Positions 14,501-28,986 of a stretch of DNA of 64,000 nt are shown here, one piece after another (positions within the stretch are counted from its first letter, which is position 1; every line of letters starts with the position of its first letter). Both the position numbers and the translations under genes were made by a program. The notes beneath the pieces were generated by a model. It searched no databases. It saw only the letters and a list, made by a program, of their open reading frames with translations, and had not been told where the DNA came from. The stretch lies in NCBI RefSeq assembly GCF_958298935.1, contig NC_084922.1, forward strand, positions 7,380,501 through 7,444,500, written 5' to 3'. Origin of the DNA: Phragmites australis (Eukaryota > Streptophyta > Magnoliopsida > Poales > Poaceae).

Positions 14501-17500
14501 CATTTCTCTCTATGCGGATGACATGGTTTTGTTCCTTCGTCCTTTGCCTGAGGATCTAGTCTTGATCAACTTATATTGGAAGCTTTTGGAAATGCTTCTG
14601 GGCTCAAGACTAATCTTCTAAAATGCTCGGTAACTCCCATCCAGTGCCATGATGAGGTGCTTTTGACCATTGCAGATCAGCTGCCTTGTGAGGTTAAAAA
14701 ATTTCCTTGCACATATCTGGGCCTCCCTCTTTCAATAGAAAGCTCCTCAAACCGGAGCTACAGCCGTTGGTCGATAAGGTAGGCGATTATCTGCCAGGTT
14801 GGAAGGCCGGATTGATGAACCAGGCTAGCCGGTTGATCATGGTGCAGGTGGTTCTCACTGCCGCACCTATTTATCAGATGATTGCGATGGATCTTCCCAA
14901 ATGGGTCCTCAAAGCCATTGACAAACGAAGGCGTGGTTTTCTTTGGAAAGGGCAAGAACAAACAAATGGTGGAAATTGTCTAGTTTCTTGGCAACGGGTC
15001 TGTCGGCCTATTCAGTTTGGCGGGTTAGGCATCCATGACCTGACCTCTCTTGGCTATGCTCTTCGGATTAGATAGCTTTGGCTGCGTAAAACTGAATCGT
15101 CTCGCCCTCGGGCTGGCCTTCATGTCAAAGTTCATCCAAATGCAAAGGCTCTTTTTGATATGGCTGTTGTGTCTTTTGTTGGTGATGGTGAAAACACATT
15201 GTTTTGGTCTGATAGGTGGTTGCTTGGCAAAACCATCTCAGAGCTGGCCCCTAATCTTATTTCTCAGGTTCCTCGACGTGTTTTCAATCTTAGGACGATG
15301 CAGCAAGGTCTTGATAACAGGAGGTGGGTGATGGACCTCCAAGGAGCCCTTTCGGTCAGTTTTCTTCTGGAATATTTGCAGCTCTGGGATCTAGTCGAGG
15401 AACAAAATCTTCAGCAAGGGGTGGATGACCGGCATGTTTGGAAATTGTCTAATTCTGGTGTTTATTCAAGTAAGACTGCATATAATTCTTTCTTTGTTGG
15501 TTCTATCAAATTCGCCCCTTGGAGGCGCATTTGGAAGACTTGGGTTCTGCTTCGGTGCAAATTCTTCTTATGGCTGGCAATTCTAAACCGATGTTGGACG
15601 GCAGACTGGCTTGCAAGGCATGGCCTTCCACACCCGGCTGCCTGCCTTTTTTGTGATCAGACCGATGAGGACATTCAACACATCTTGGTCTCTTGCGTAT
15701 TTGCTAGGCATGTGTGGTTCTTCATCTTCCAGCAGTTTGGGCTGCAGAATTTGGCTCCCCAACCTGACACTTCCGTCTTCTCAGGTTGGTGGTACCGTGT
15801 GACTAAGTTGGTCGATAAGCAACTTCGAAAGGGCGTCACCTCCTTGATAATCTTGGTAGCCTGGGAGCTGTGGAAACATCGGAACGATTGCATTTTTAAC
15901 AATGCAGCTCCAAACGTTAACATGCTGGTCAGGACAGTGGCTTGCGAGGGGGAGATTTGGGCTGCAGCTGGTGCTAAAGATCTCCGCATCCTTTTAGCTG
16001 GATAGCTCTTGGGTCTTTAAGGGTTGCTCTATTATTGTTGTTGTGTTGAGTTTTTGGGTGGTGCTGTGTGGGTGTTTTGTTGTACGTTGTTCGTTCTCTT
16101 CTTCTTAAATGAAATGACATGCAACTCTCCTGCGCGTTCGGAAAAAAAAAAAAAGAACAGGCAATCCATATATGTCAGAACAATACGATTAAGCTCATTA
16201 GGACAAGCAAACAAGAGAACAAAAAAAGCTAAGGTTGAGCTCACTCGCGATAATGCTACTAACTTACAGACTTGTGTTCCTTTTAAGCATTGGCGATATC
16301 CATTGCAGAGCGAGTGGAAGCACAAAACCATGTGTAGCAAGTGATGGCAATGACTCCAGCAAACTGAGCTGCAAATCGTAATTGGCAAATTCTATGTCAA
16401 ATATTCTACTCTATTTGCAATTTGCAATGTTGTCTATGTTGCTTTTGCGGTAAAGCCGAAAAAGAATTGTAGTGTACTCCAAAATCAATACGGTTTCCGC
16501 ACTTTTACATGTAGGTACATCTATTATAAGCACAATCAAGGTTTAAAAATTTAAACAAACATCCCACCTTCTAATCATTGCAATGACTGTGCACAATTTG
16601 CGACGTACTTTGGCTTAGATAGTACATGTGCACAATTTGCGACGCACTTTGGTTAATTTTTCTACTTCCTATTAACCATGACCCCTTTTGCAAGTTGAAG
16701 TTCAGATCCTATTGTCTTTGCAACCGTGGATTCTCAAATTACAACTAGTGTCCTTAGGATTTTCCATTTGATTAGAAGCTCATCCCATTATCCAATGCAT
16801 TTTAATTACTCATTTTGAGCATTCAAATACAAAAGAAACATGAACTTGCAGTACTCACCGAGATCTTTGTTGAACAATTACTGTTGCTGTATAGAATCTT
16901 GATATAGAAGAGGATAATTACAAACAACGGCATACCCAATCTCGGGTCTGATGCGCCAAGAACGGCCAAAGACTGAGCAGCAGAAGTACCAAGTTTTGGG
17001 TGCATTACTAAAACAGATACAACAGAGCTTACTAGCGATGATATTGCTACTGCAAGTAATTAGATGGAGCAACAAGTTAGAGGATTAAATAAAGATTAAA
17101 GGCTAGGAAGCATATAAAAGCCACAAGTAAACTCATCAACCTGATGATGTCTTTTTTGAAGACAAGCCATCCAATGTAAGCTTGTCTCTGCGAAGGGCTG
17201 TCAGATAGTCATTTATTTGATGTGTCCAATAACTTGCTTCCAGATAGTTTCGAGCAGAATCAGGTGAAACCTTGCTAGCTATGTACTTCATAAAAATGAA
17301 GCCTGATGAAGATGGCTGTGGATGGCAAGTGGAAATTAGACAAATTTATATGAGCGCATAGCACACAAGAAATCCAACGCAGGATTTCTGGTGATAGAAG
17401 TGAAGTGGATATGGAGCAAACAACGGCTGAACGTACACTCACATACAAGTTTTTTTAAGGGAAAACAGCAGGAGAGATTCCTACTGAACGAACAAGTTTC

Positions 17501-20500
17501 TTTCTCTTTCAGATACAGACACATGCCCAGAATATCCGTGGACACAGACTCAAAATAGAACAAAGAGAGAAACATGAATAAAGCAATATGAATGTGGAAA
17601 ACAAATATGACCTTTTACCAATGCCGCATTTGGTACAATCATGTCCAAGGTTCTAACAGCTTGTTTGCATCATGTCCATAGTTCGCCAAACATTTTTTGT
17701 GGCAAATGCGGCGTGCCACAATTTCTCGGGTGAATAAATGTTCACCACAATAATAGCAGAATTTGGCAAGAAAATGAGTCATTGACTGTTGAGTCCTGAA
17801 GAAAAGAAAGATTGGCACACCAAAAGTGTGGCATCATCTAAACACTCACCACATGAGGTCAAACCTGCCTGCCTAAATTTTGGCAAACTACAGCACTCGA
17901 CCAAACAGGCCCTAAACAGTAATGGTAACTCGACCAGTCACCCACCAAGGAGTGATCATAGGGTATGATCGAGCCAATTATGCGCTCTAACCGCCAACTG
18001 TATGGTAATGGGTAGGGGCGTCCATTCCTTGTATCCGGCCTAGTAGACCCATTTCCAGAACACTGATCATGTCAAACCATAGATTTAGTCACACAATAAA
18101 CCGAGCAAATATAAGTAGTCAAAGATTGGGTACTCATACTGTGACCTAGGGATTCCCATTTTTCATTTTGTGGTACCTTTAGAGAAAATTAAAATCTGGG
18201 TGGATTATTCTATGTTTGGTGATAAGATAACTGATAACTAGAATGGGATCAAAACTTGTGAAGTCTAACATAACACAAATCTTTGCACTCAAATTGCAAA
18301 AGTACGGATAGGGAGATAACAAATACTCCAGTATTCGTGAAGACTAAAAATAATATAGAACATTACATTTGAATCGTGAAAGTACCGTAGGGTGTTGCCA
18401 GATATACTAGTGATTTGTGAAGTCAAAACAGCATAATATAATGCTTCATACTCAACCTGTGAAAGTATGACAGATTAACCATATCCACATATGGTACACT
18501 ACAACATCACCATCTGCAATCATTAAGGATGCAAAGTATTGGATTTCCAACCCATGTGATCCGTATCATCTAATGTGATTCCAAACAATTCAACCCACAT
18601 CATACGCAAGAGAAAACAGTCACAAAACCATTTTTTATCTCTAACAAATGGAGAGAATGAAGCAGAATTATAACAGTACAGAGCAAAAAAAAAAAAAAAA
18701 ACAAGGATCAAATGTTCACCTGAGACCATAGATGATTTAGAAGTTTAGGAAGAATAAATGCAGGTTTGCTTATGTGGCAAACCATTGAAATATCTTGATG
18801 CTCTGATGAATGAGAAGCAGGCAAGTCTAAAACAAGCAGACTGAACCTTGACAAAACATGAGATGCCACTGCTTTCACAGATTTAGATGGAGAAATAGCA
18901 AGGTTGATAACTGGCAGAACACAGAGAAGCTCCTCGTTGAGGTGTTGTGTTAGTTCTTTTCTTTCAAGCACTGCAACCATACACATATATGAAACTTCCC
19001 GATGATAACACATATCGTATCCCATGACAATGATAACAAAAAGAAGGTTAAATTGACTGTACACTCCCCCAAAAAAGAATTGACCTAAATAATTATAACA
19101 TCACTTGCTCTGTTTTCAAATACTCTCTGTGTTTCCAAATATAAATAGCCATGGTAGGTTTGTCATCAAAATGTGAAAAGTTACCACTAACAAATAAAAT
19201 AATGATCTTACTATTTAGCTCTCGAGTGATTTCGTGTTGCTTATCGATCAAATTTGATGTGTCCATCAAATTTGCTTTGAGTTTCATTGATTTTTTCTTG
19301 GGCCCACAAGGAACACATACACAAAAACATGAAATGACAAAATATTTTAATGATATGGTTTGACCTTTCACTAGAAATATAGACAGATAGCCTCATAAAA
19401 TAGTTATTCTTTTCAGGCCACAAGAAAACAGTTTGAAAACAGTATCAGTATATCTGACACAAAAGTACCTCCGTAGTAATAGTTTTTACTACCATATTGT
19501 TATAAAAATAAATGGTCAAAATCACAATGAAATTTAAGAAAATAATTTACATTTGAAAAGAAGGGAATATAAGTCCGCATTGTTTTTTATGTCACCACGA
19601 TACAAGTATGGCGAGTAATTTTGTAAAGCTACATTAGTTAAAATATTGAAGAACTTTTCAACACTGCCTATTTATATCATTTTTTTAATGATGTTTGACA
19701 GCACAAATGCCACGGTGACTTATACTTGGAAACAGATTAATGTTAGAGTATGCTGCAAACCCTCTCTGTGGGGAATATTTCATGCAAAACAAAATGCAAA
19801 GCACATTGAAATTCTCATCAATTTTAGAGCAGAAGAAGACGATACCCATTCCATGCTGCCCAGTTCACTTCTGGTTCTAAATAGGTTAAAACTATACATG
19901 TAAAGAAGGTTATTGATATGAAAGAAAACATGGTAGTTTAAGATAAAGCCAAGTTGGTATTGTCAGAAATAATAAGAGAACCAAGTTCCCAGTGCCTCAA
20001 ACAATTGAAAATTTAGGTGGAGAGGAATTTTAAACATCTGGGAATGTACCGTTTTCATATTTCCACTCCATCAAAAAGGCCAGAAGTTTCAAGCCAGCTA
20101 GCTGTTCATGTTCAAACTCCAGCCCACTGAGAGAGTGAGAAAGAGAACTAAGGACAACAGAAATCTCAGGTAGATAGAATAATCCAAGGTCCTTTTGCAC
20201 CGAGAATAAATATTTTGATAACCCAAGAACTGTAGAAGTGATTCCCAGAAGTTTTTGATGAAATGAACATTGTGATAGAAGTGTTTCCATCAACTTTGCA
20301 CTACTTGCTTGAGCATCATATGTTGGCTGTTAAAAGAAGAAAGTTACAGTATATCTATGATGCATTATTCACGCACAGCAATTATATAAGCACTTGAATT
20401 CTAGTAATAGCAAGAAAACAAGCAGCCTATACTGGTTAGTTGCCTACATCATCAACGAGTACTAAAACATGGAAGAAGTTCACATGTCAAGTCAACCTCA

Positions 20501-22317
20501 TCAATGAGTAATAAAACATAGAAGTTCACATGTCAAGTCGATCTTAGTGTTTTCACCAAAGAGAAATTCAGAACCACAAGGAAAAAATGATGTGGATGGC
20601 TAATGCCTCACAGGAGTTCATTGAGTGGAAAAACTACTAGTCTGCTGGGTACTCCTACAGCAAGGAATCCGCTCATAATAAATACGGAACAGTCTAAACT
20701 CCAAATAAATGATGTAAATACACCATGCAGTAGTAAATACATCGGAAATTCATCAAATTTCAGAAAGTATTCGAGTGGAAATCTAAATTTATAAACTAAA
20801 TTTATAAAACATTCTTGTGCCATACATCAGCATACAACAAATTTGAACAGATAAAGTCAAGTGGAGCAGTATACTGATGGCTATATATGTAGGAAGCAGG
20901 CATCAAGTATAAACAAACCCTGCCCAAATGGGACCGTCCAGGAAGGGGATTCCACAAAATTTGCGTATTAAAGTTTTATCAAGTGATAAAGATTCCACTA
21001 ATGTTCATCCTTGATCCATTTAAACAGATCTAGGTACTAGCACGTAACATCTGAACATCTCGGTGTTAACAAGAAGCAGAACCTGGTATATGTATCATCT
21101 GAACATCTCGTTGGCTAATCCGCAGCAATTTGTTACCCCTACATTTCATTGAACAGATTAAGCAAAAGGCAGAGAGTAGTACCATTTGAGCATGAGCTAA
21201 CTTCCTCAATAACACCACGTAAGCATCCACCAAGCACTCTGCAGAACCAAGCCAGAGCCGCACTTCCTGAAGAAAAGCAAGCATAAGTAATTACAAACGA
21301 AGCTAATTCCATTGAGAATCACATAACACACAATGTAACGCACTTCCAATTAGGAAATATAAGCTTCTCGAACCAATTGTCTTCCTACATTTTATTTCGG
21401 GCTATAATGTGCTTTGTGTGCTAATCTGGACTAGACAATGGCATTGGCATCATTGAAAAACACAATGCAATCACTTCTGTGATGGAACGCACACCACAAC
21501 TGTCATCATCAGGACTGCTCGAACACAACACAATACACATCAGTAAGATCCTGTTTGCATAATCCCTCACAGCATTGCAAAGTATAGAGCATCACTGAGA
21601 GTCAGATCACAGATATCATACATGCGAGTATGAGTCCACAACACGTACCTCACCATCCCCGCGGCCGAAATGCAGCAAGCTCTCTTCGAGCAACTTCAGC
21701 ACCGGGATCGCGACACCCGGCTTCCCTGCTGCAGCGCCCGCTGCGGCCAGAGTGCCGATCAAATCTTTCGCAAAGGGAGCGTCCCCTTTCCTCACGACGG
21801 CAAACATCAAGAACGGCCTCAGGAAGCCTACCACCCCGTCGAGCCCCTCGGCCACCATCCTGGCCGCCTGCCGCGTAAGCTCCGCGCGCGCGCCGTCGGC
21901 TCCCGACGCGAGCGCCTGGACGAAGGGGTGGTCATGGGGCGGGAAGCGGGAGCCGGAGCGGAGGACGCAGGACGCGAGCGCGGTGACGGCCTTGACGAGG
22001 CAGGAGGCGAGCCGAGGCGAGGGGGAGGCCGCGAGGGGCGCGAGGAGGAGCGGGAGGGCGAGGCCCGGAGGGAGAAGGTCGGCGCGGGAGGCGGCGAGGC
22101 GGGCGAGGGATGCCGCGGCGTGGGCGGCAACGGAGGGGTGGGGCGAGGCTAGGAGGGCAGAGGCGGCGTCGTGGGCCGCGGCGGGGAGTGGCGCGGGCAG
22201 GGAGAGGAGGTGGCGGAAGAAGGCCGCGACGGCGTGGCCCTGCAGGGTGGGGTCCGGGACGCGGGTGCGGTCGACGAGGTGGGAGAAAGCCGCCGCGGCG
22301 GCGGCGGAGGAGGCCAT
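3903..22317 (-). CDS. RST1: RST1 (RESURRECTION1), focadhesin-like ARM/HEAT-repeat protein
   Basis: Twenty-four coding exons: 22317-21649, 21266-21183, 20326-20050, 18970-18720, 17315-17141, 17049-16859, 16368-16268, 13326-13251, 12381-12250, 12154-12085, 11521-11449, 11323-11155, 11049-10919, 10836-10748, 9416-9322, 9190-8978, 8397-8320, 8068-7886, 7493-6642, 6567-6271, 5539-4901, 4786-4639, 4512-4391, 4265-3903. All introns are GT/AG and the phases add up to 5478 nt, 1825 aa plus stop, close to about 1840 aa in Arabidopsis. The protein is helical-repeat-like with a DUF3730/focadhesin region; the N-terminal Leu/Ala-rich repeats and motifs such as [20 protein letters not shown] support RST1. 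Known role: with RIPR it bridges the cytosolic RNA exosome and Ski complex, and mutants have altered cuticular wax and embryo defects. No internal stop or frameshift was seen. Exon ends are my splice-site readings; UTRs were not defined. Confidence 0.9.
8531..8656. repeat. (TA)n/(CATA)n microsatellite in RST1 intron 16
   Basis: About 125 bp of TA dinucleotides interrupted by CATACA units, inside the intron between exons 16 and 17 of RST1. The open frames across it on both strands are low-complexity artefacts. Confidence 0.9.
9573..10665. mobile_element. Non-autonomous hAT element carrying a host-gene fragment, in RST1 intron 14
   Basis: The ends are inverted repeats: CATAGTTGTTACGGCG on the left, and CATAGTTGTCATGGCG read inward from the right. 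Flanking 8-bp sequences GACAAAAT (9565-9572) and GGCAGAAT (10666-10673) match at 6 of 8 positions, as expected of an aged hAT target duplication. GGCG-type subterminal motifs recur at both ends. The interior 10.03-10.55 kb is GC-rich and coding-like on the plus strand, interrupted by in-frame TAG codons, so it looks like a captured gene fragment (Pack-hAT). No transposase is present. Confidence 0.7.
10040..10530 (+). pseudogene. Captured host-gene fragment inside hAT element
   Basis: A plus-strand frame starting with ATG at about 10040 encodes a peptide resembling a plant protein N-terminus (segments such as [13 protein letters not shown] and [10 protein letters not shown]) with at least two in-frame TAG codons. 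A later stretch near 10440 reads [11 protein letters not shown] could not identify the donor with certainty; a FYVE/ZFYVE19-like protein came to mind but is unverified. GC content is far above the surrounding intron. Confidence 0.4.
11562..11927. mobile_element. Solo LTR in RST1 intron 10
   Basis: A 366-bp unit beginning TGATATGG and ending CATCCACAACA (TG...CA ends) is flanked by a perfect 5-bp duplication GGTAC at 11557-11561 and 11928-11932. TATATAAGG near 11678 resembles an LTR promoter TATA box, suggesting plus orientation. No internal retrotransposon sequence is present, so this is a solo LTR left by LTR-LTR recombination. Confidence 0.75.
12670..12929. mobile_element. Stowaway-like MITE in RST1 intron 8
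   Basis: The left end starts CTCCCTCCATTTCTAAATGCC-like and the right end reads CTCCTCCATTCCACAAC inward, the classic Stowaway terminal consensus. It is about 260 bp and non-coding. TA follows the right end; the left flank reads AA, so one copy of the TA duplication seems mutated. Confidence 0.6.
13935..16149 (+). mobile_element. 5'-truncated L1-type LINE in RST1 intron 7, antisense to the host
   Basis: The element lies between perfect 12-bp direct repeats AAAAAGAACAGG at 13923-13934 and 16150-16161, the second following a poly(A) tail. It encodes the C-terminal part of a reverse transcriptase, including the YADDM catalytic box near 14510-14524 and [11 protein letters not shown] upstream, then a zinc-binding zf-RVT region near 15.53-15.72 kb. 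The frame changes near 14.1, 14.6 and 14.75 kb and a TAG interrupts it at about 15073, so it is dead. The 5' truncation removed ORF1, the endonuclease and the start of the polymerase. Confidence 0.88.
13961..16005 (+). pseudogene. LINE reverse transcriptase/zf-RVT remnant, frameshifted
   Basis: Successive plus-strand frames give LLPKK-type palm sequence (13961-14100), [10 protein letters not shown] and YADDM (14190-14621), a thumb-like segment (14576-14740), then a long C-terminal frame (14740-16005) with the [17 protein letters not shown] and [15 protein letters not shown] zinc-binding region. At least three frameshifts and one stop separate these. The YADD motif is intact, but no continuous protein is possible. 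Confidence 0.85.
17657..17912. mobile_element. Tourist-like MITE in RST1 intron 4
   Basis: 256 bp with imperfect inverted ends (CAGCTTGTTTGC left; GGGCCTGTTTGG read inward from the right) and a TAA duplication at 17654-17656 and 17913-17915. It is non-coding. Confidence 0.55.
19123..19567. mobile_element. Possible long Stowaway-like MITE in RST1 intron 3
   Basis: The left end CTCTCTGTGTTTCCAAATA follows TA at 19121-19122. The right end, read inward, is TTCCCTTCTTTTCAAATG and is followed by TA at 19568-19569. The two ends align as diverged Stowaway termini. At 445 bp it is longer than most Stowaway elements, so a nested or composite structure is possible. Confidence 0.4.
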
Positions 22318-22460
22318 GGTGGTGCGGTGGCCGGAGACGGAAGTGGCCGAGGACTGGGGAGAACGGGAGAGGGGTTGGTTTTATGGTTTCTGTAGCGTTC
22401 CCTACTAGGCCCGTCGGTGGTGATTAAATGGGCCGAAGATTCGAATCGAATGGCCCAACC
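22318..22460 (-). promoter_or_regulatory. RST1 promoter-proximal region with GGCCC motifs
   Basis: Upstream of the RST1 ATG there is no clear TATA box. Three GGCCC/TGGGCC-type motifs occur at about 22408, 22430 and 22453, similar to site II elements found in promoters of broadly expressed plant genes. This is a motif-based inference. Confidence 0.35.
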
Positions 22461-22600
22461 TGTTGTTTCTCTGTGTCCATGGACTGTTGATGGAGGATCA
22501 TATATTATATTAAAATTCGTGTTAAAAAATTAAGTCAAAAAATTATAAAATAGATGAAAAAAATTAAAGAATAGATAAATATTAGGTGAGAAAAAACACA

Positions 22601-22854
22601 CTCCCTCTGGTTACAAATATAGGTTGTTTTAGCTTCCTCAACTATTTTCTAAATATAAGTCATTCTCGAATTTTTATACACTTTTTTCTCTTTTATCTCC
22701 GTTTTACCCTTGTTTAATAAATGCTATCACTCTCACAAATGAATGAGTTATTTTTTTCAATACAGAATAAATAAAGGGCGATAATGTCATTTAATCTATT
22801 TTCTTAATCCTTATATACAAATCTAAAATGACTTATATTTATAATTAGAGAGAG
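22601..22854. mobile_element. Stowaway-like MITE between RST1 and the TAR gene
   Basis: Left end CTCCCTCTGGTTACAAATAT and right end (inward) CTCTCTCTAATTATAAATAT form inverted repeats about 30 bp long. TA follows the right end; the left flank is CA. Length is 254 bp, and the sequence is AT-rich and non-coding. Confidence 0.65.
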
Positions 22855-22860
22855 TACTTA

Positions 22861-23614
22861 GATTAATCATGCGTGGGTAAGGGCAGTGAGATTGTATTTC
22901 CCATATTCAAGTCTTGAGCACATCCTGAAAACTGATGATGGGCCTTTCTCACGCTAGATGCCCCGCCCCGTATGCTGCACGAACAACCTCTTCTGGTTTT
23001 TGAGCAATATGGCCCATTAAGGTTCTGTTTGGAAGCCCATGTTCCTGCAGGGATCCCGGGTCACCCGGCCCAATTCTTTCCGGCCCATTTGTGCATGGGG
23101 TTAGAAACTTAGAACGGAGCACTGTGTCCAACTCAAATTGCAGCCAACTCATATTTTCATATACAAGGCCCGGGAATGCCTCTACATGAGAGAAGTGCTG
23201 AAGTATCTGTGAATTGCACATCTTCTTCTCTCAGCAGAATACATTAGTTGGTGTATGCAACTCAATACATTGCGCCGCCTCAGTGTCATGATCTGCCCTG
23301 CCCGTTTAGTGATCGGTGTGTACTGAGTAGCATTTTTTGCGAGGTTTTAGCTTCTTCTTTTTTGTCTTTTGTCAATTTTAAGCGTGTTCCCATATAGATT
23401 ACCTAGTAAAGCCAGTTCTTCATTCTCACAATGGAAGTAGGAGAAAAATGAAACCTTTATAGGAATTTGAGATGATGCGACATCCCCAACAACACAACAC
23501 AGCAGAAAAGCAAAACAAAACTTTGCTCCTCTTCTTCCTCCTACGGGTACTGCTCTACTCATGCTCTCACGGGCATGCCGACGCCGGCCGGGTGGCATCG
23601 GTCCAGGGTCCTCT
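22861..23614. other. Intergenic sequence and 3' flank of the TAR gene
   Basis: No gene was recognised. The part nearest 23.3-23.6 kb should contain the 3' UTR of the minus-strand aminotransferase gene. Confidence 0.4.
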
Positions 23615-26447
<2,833 letters not shown>

Positions 26448-26653
26448 GCCGGGAGCGCGCGCGCGCCAACGAGCAAGGTTTTCGTCGGGGCTGCGAGCCG
26501 GGCCGAGTGGAACAGGAACGCTAGCTGAGCTCCCTGTTTTCTTGGGGAAAAGAAGGAAGCAAAAAAAAAGGAGCTAAATCGAAGCGCTTCTTGGATTGGG
26601 AGTTTGGAGCGGCGAAGCCGGTGGAATCGGATCGAGGCAGCTGCTTCTTGCAG

Positions 26654-26656
<3 letters not shown>

Positions 26657-26701
<45 letters not shown>
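26657..26701. repeat. (CT)n microsatellite in the TAR 5' leader
   Basis: About 22 CT units (GA on the coding strand) lie between the TATA box and the ATG, so probably in the transcribed leader. GA-rich leaders are common in grass genes and can bind BBR/BPC factors; the functional role here is unknown. Confidence 0.85.
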
Positions 26702-26703
<2 letters not shown>

Positions 26704-26860
26704 CACGGGTTTTGCTGTAAGCTGTAAACGAAACAGGTGAACAGCAGCAGCAAATGGCAACGAAAGGAGAGAGAAGGGAAGGCGATGCGAAAGAAAAGTA
26801 TGGTGATGGGGAAGAAGCTCACAGAGTGGCGCAGGAGGAACGAAACGTTGCTGTGCAGCT

Positions 26861-26870
26861 TTATTTATAG
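26861..26870 (-). promoter_or_regulatory. TATA box of the TAR gene
   Basis: CTATAAATAA on the minus strand, about 415 bp upstream of the ATG, predicts a transcription start near 26830-26840 and a leader of nearly 400 nt. Confidence 0.6.
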
Positions 26871-27090
26871 GGTCGTCCCCACCATCGATGCAGGATAGAA
26901 TATTCTTTCTGCCGCTTCGGAAGAGCTGCCCAGCACTGCCCACTAGAGCAACTGCCAGTACAGCATCACAGTGATGTGCCGCTCGGCGCTTCCCAGCCGT
27001 CGGATGGAGGGCCGGGTGGTCCATCCTTGATCGAATGGTTGGGGGACCACAATCCTCCCATCTTTTGAGTCTTCTTTCGCAGTTCAATTA

Positions 27091-27325
27091 GATCATCTCT
27101 AACTATATTTTCTTTATTTTGATCTTTTCTAAAATCTCTTCTCGTTCCTATTCTTTTTATTTTTTCTCATCTCCAACAGCTTTTCTTCGAGGGGAATCGC
27201 GGAGGAAAAGGAGAAGGAATCCCGTTCCGAAGGAAATGACTTTAGGAATCCCTTCGTGACGAAAACTGTAAAGACAAAACATTGGAGCGTTGAAGGTCCC
27301 CGAAGAGAAACCCTTGGAGATGGCC
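27091..27325. mobile_element. Tourist-like MITE upstream of the TAR gene
   Basis: 235 bp with ends GATCATCTCTAAC and (inward) GGCCATCTCCAAG, flanked by TTA at 27088-27090 and 27326-27328. The ends resemble those of the element at 40958-41205, so both belong to one broad family. Confidence 0.6.
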
Positions 27326-27499
27326 TTATGAGCTGAAGGTGGAGCCGTTTGGCCAAATATATTAGCGTTCGGAAACCAGGCTTCGGAGAAACTGCACTAG
27401 GGCTTTTGCTAATCCACACTACAAACACAAAAAATTACAGCTCCAATCTTGTGGCTTCTCTCTTCACATTGTGTTGAGGAGGGAAAATGAACAAAGCCC

Positions 27500-27912
27500 A
27501 AATCACCCATAAGCTATATCGTATAAGTAGGTTGGGGGAAGCAGGCTGAGTGGAGTCATATATGTTAAAAATAAGAGTATTTAGTTGATTATATTTGTCT
27601 GGACAGACTGAACTGATTTTCTGTTTGGTTGACTGAATCTGAGGTCATATGAGTGGATGCAAGAGTTGGGATTATAATTGGTTACTCGTATGAAGATAAT
27701 TTATTACACTGACAAGTGGACCCATATATATGCATCTACTCAACCAGGATGAGGAGTGAAGCTCAATTCTCAGTTAGGATGAGGTCGTATATTTGCATTT
27801 GCTCATGCAGGCTAGAACAGTGGATGCAGAAAACCAAACACGCTTCTTAAGATTATACGTATCCATCGAGTCAGACTGGAGGGAATTAAGGCAACCAAAC
27901 ACACCCAAAGTG
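27500..27912. repeat. Dispersed MITE-like repeat, copy A
   Basis: This stretch shares ordered sequence blocks with 44187-44580 and 44645-44900 (for example TTGGTTGACTGAAT, GAGTGGATGCAAGAGTT-like and ACTCGTATGAAGATA-like segments). It ends in CAACCAAACACACCC, typical of a TGTTTGG-type terminal repeat. The left boundary is uncertain. Confidence 0.5.
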
Positions 27913-28986
27913 TATGCATTCATGCATGAAATTCGGAAAGTCCATACCGTCACAAGCATCCTAGAGTTCAGGTGTCTGAAACTCAAAAGTTTTTATACAA
28001 ATGTGTGAACGCACGAGTTCACATGATCCGTCAGGATTCCTATGTTCTCTGCGAGCTTTAGGGTTTCAGGATTGGGCGCTTTCATGGCTACCAAACTTAG
28101 AGAGAGCTTGGGCAGTAGGGCCGACCGGAGGCGGTGACGGGTGTGGGGGTGGAACGACAATGTGGTGGGGATGTCGTTGGCCGTGGGCGGCGAAGGACGA
28201 TCGGTGGGCGGTGCCGAGAGCGAGTGAGGTAAGAATGTGGCCTGGCGGAGCCGGTTAGCATGGTGGGGACGGCGGACGTGGATCCGGAGGCGAGGCCGGC
28301 ACCGGTGCCGAAGGAGGGTGGGAGGCGGGGGAGCGAGGCTAAACGCGTTGGGAGAAATCACTGCATGCTTAGATTAACACGAACAGAGCAGCATGACTCA
28401 AGGTTGATGGTGAACATAGTAGCTAGATGGATCTTCGATTTTATATTGGACGGTTGAGAGCTGTGGACTGAAGCAAATAATATTTTCAGACACATAAAGA
28501 ATATCATCTAAGGAGAAGCATAAAATTAGGCCAAACACCTCCTTTTCGGCTGTAGTTTTGTTGGGAACTAGCCTCTCGGGAAGCTAGGTTCCGGAACCCA
28601 AAGTCCAGGCTAGAGCTCAACTAAGCAAGGCCGAAGAAATTTGGAGCCCACCAGAGTTTACAAATTAACTTCTATATCAAATATAACCTTTACAGGAAGC
28701 TAAAATACATTATTCATAGCGTGTTCTCTTTTACTGTTAGCTTTGTATTAACTAATTATTATAGATTAACGGTCTTTAAATTTGCAACTGCGAATGAACC
28801 TTCGCATAATGATAAATTAACTAATTGTTGCATGTTTGCTTTTGCGAATATATATGTCTATTTTGAAAAATTATTATCGCCTTTTCAACGGGTGACAAAT
28901 TTTTAAAAAATATATATTTCAATACTTTCAAAGTTCAAACCACTATATTCTAGCCCACCACCTTTCAGGCCACCCTCGTTTGCTTA
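27913..28986. other. Intergenic, partly GC-rich, nothing identified
   Basis: A GC-rich patch at about 28.05-28.36 kb has open frames on both strands, but none carries a recognisable motif. It may be another captured or decayed fragment. The rest is AT-rich. Confidence 0.35.

Noticed and set aside
21670..22427. Several long plus-strand open frames rich in Arg/Gly/Glu
   Set aside because: Shadows of the GC-rich RST1 exon 1 on the opposite strand.
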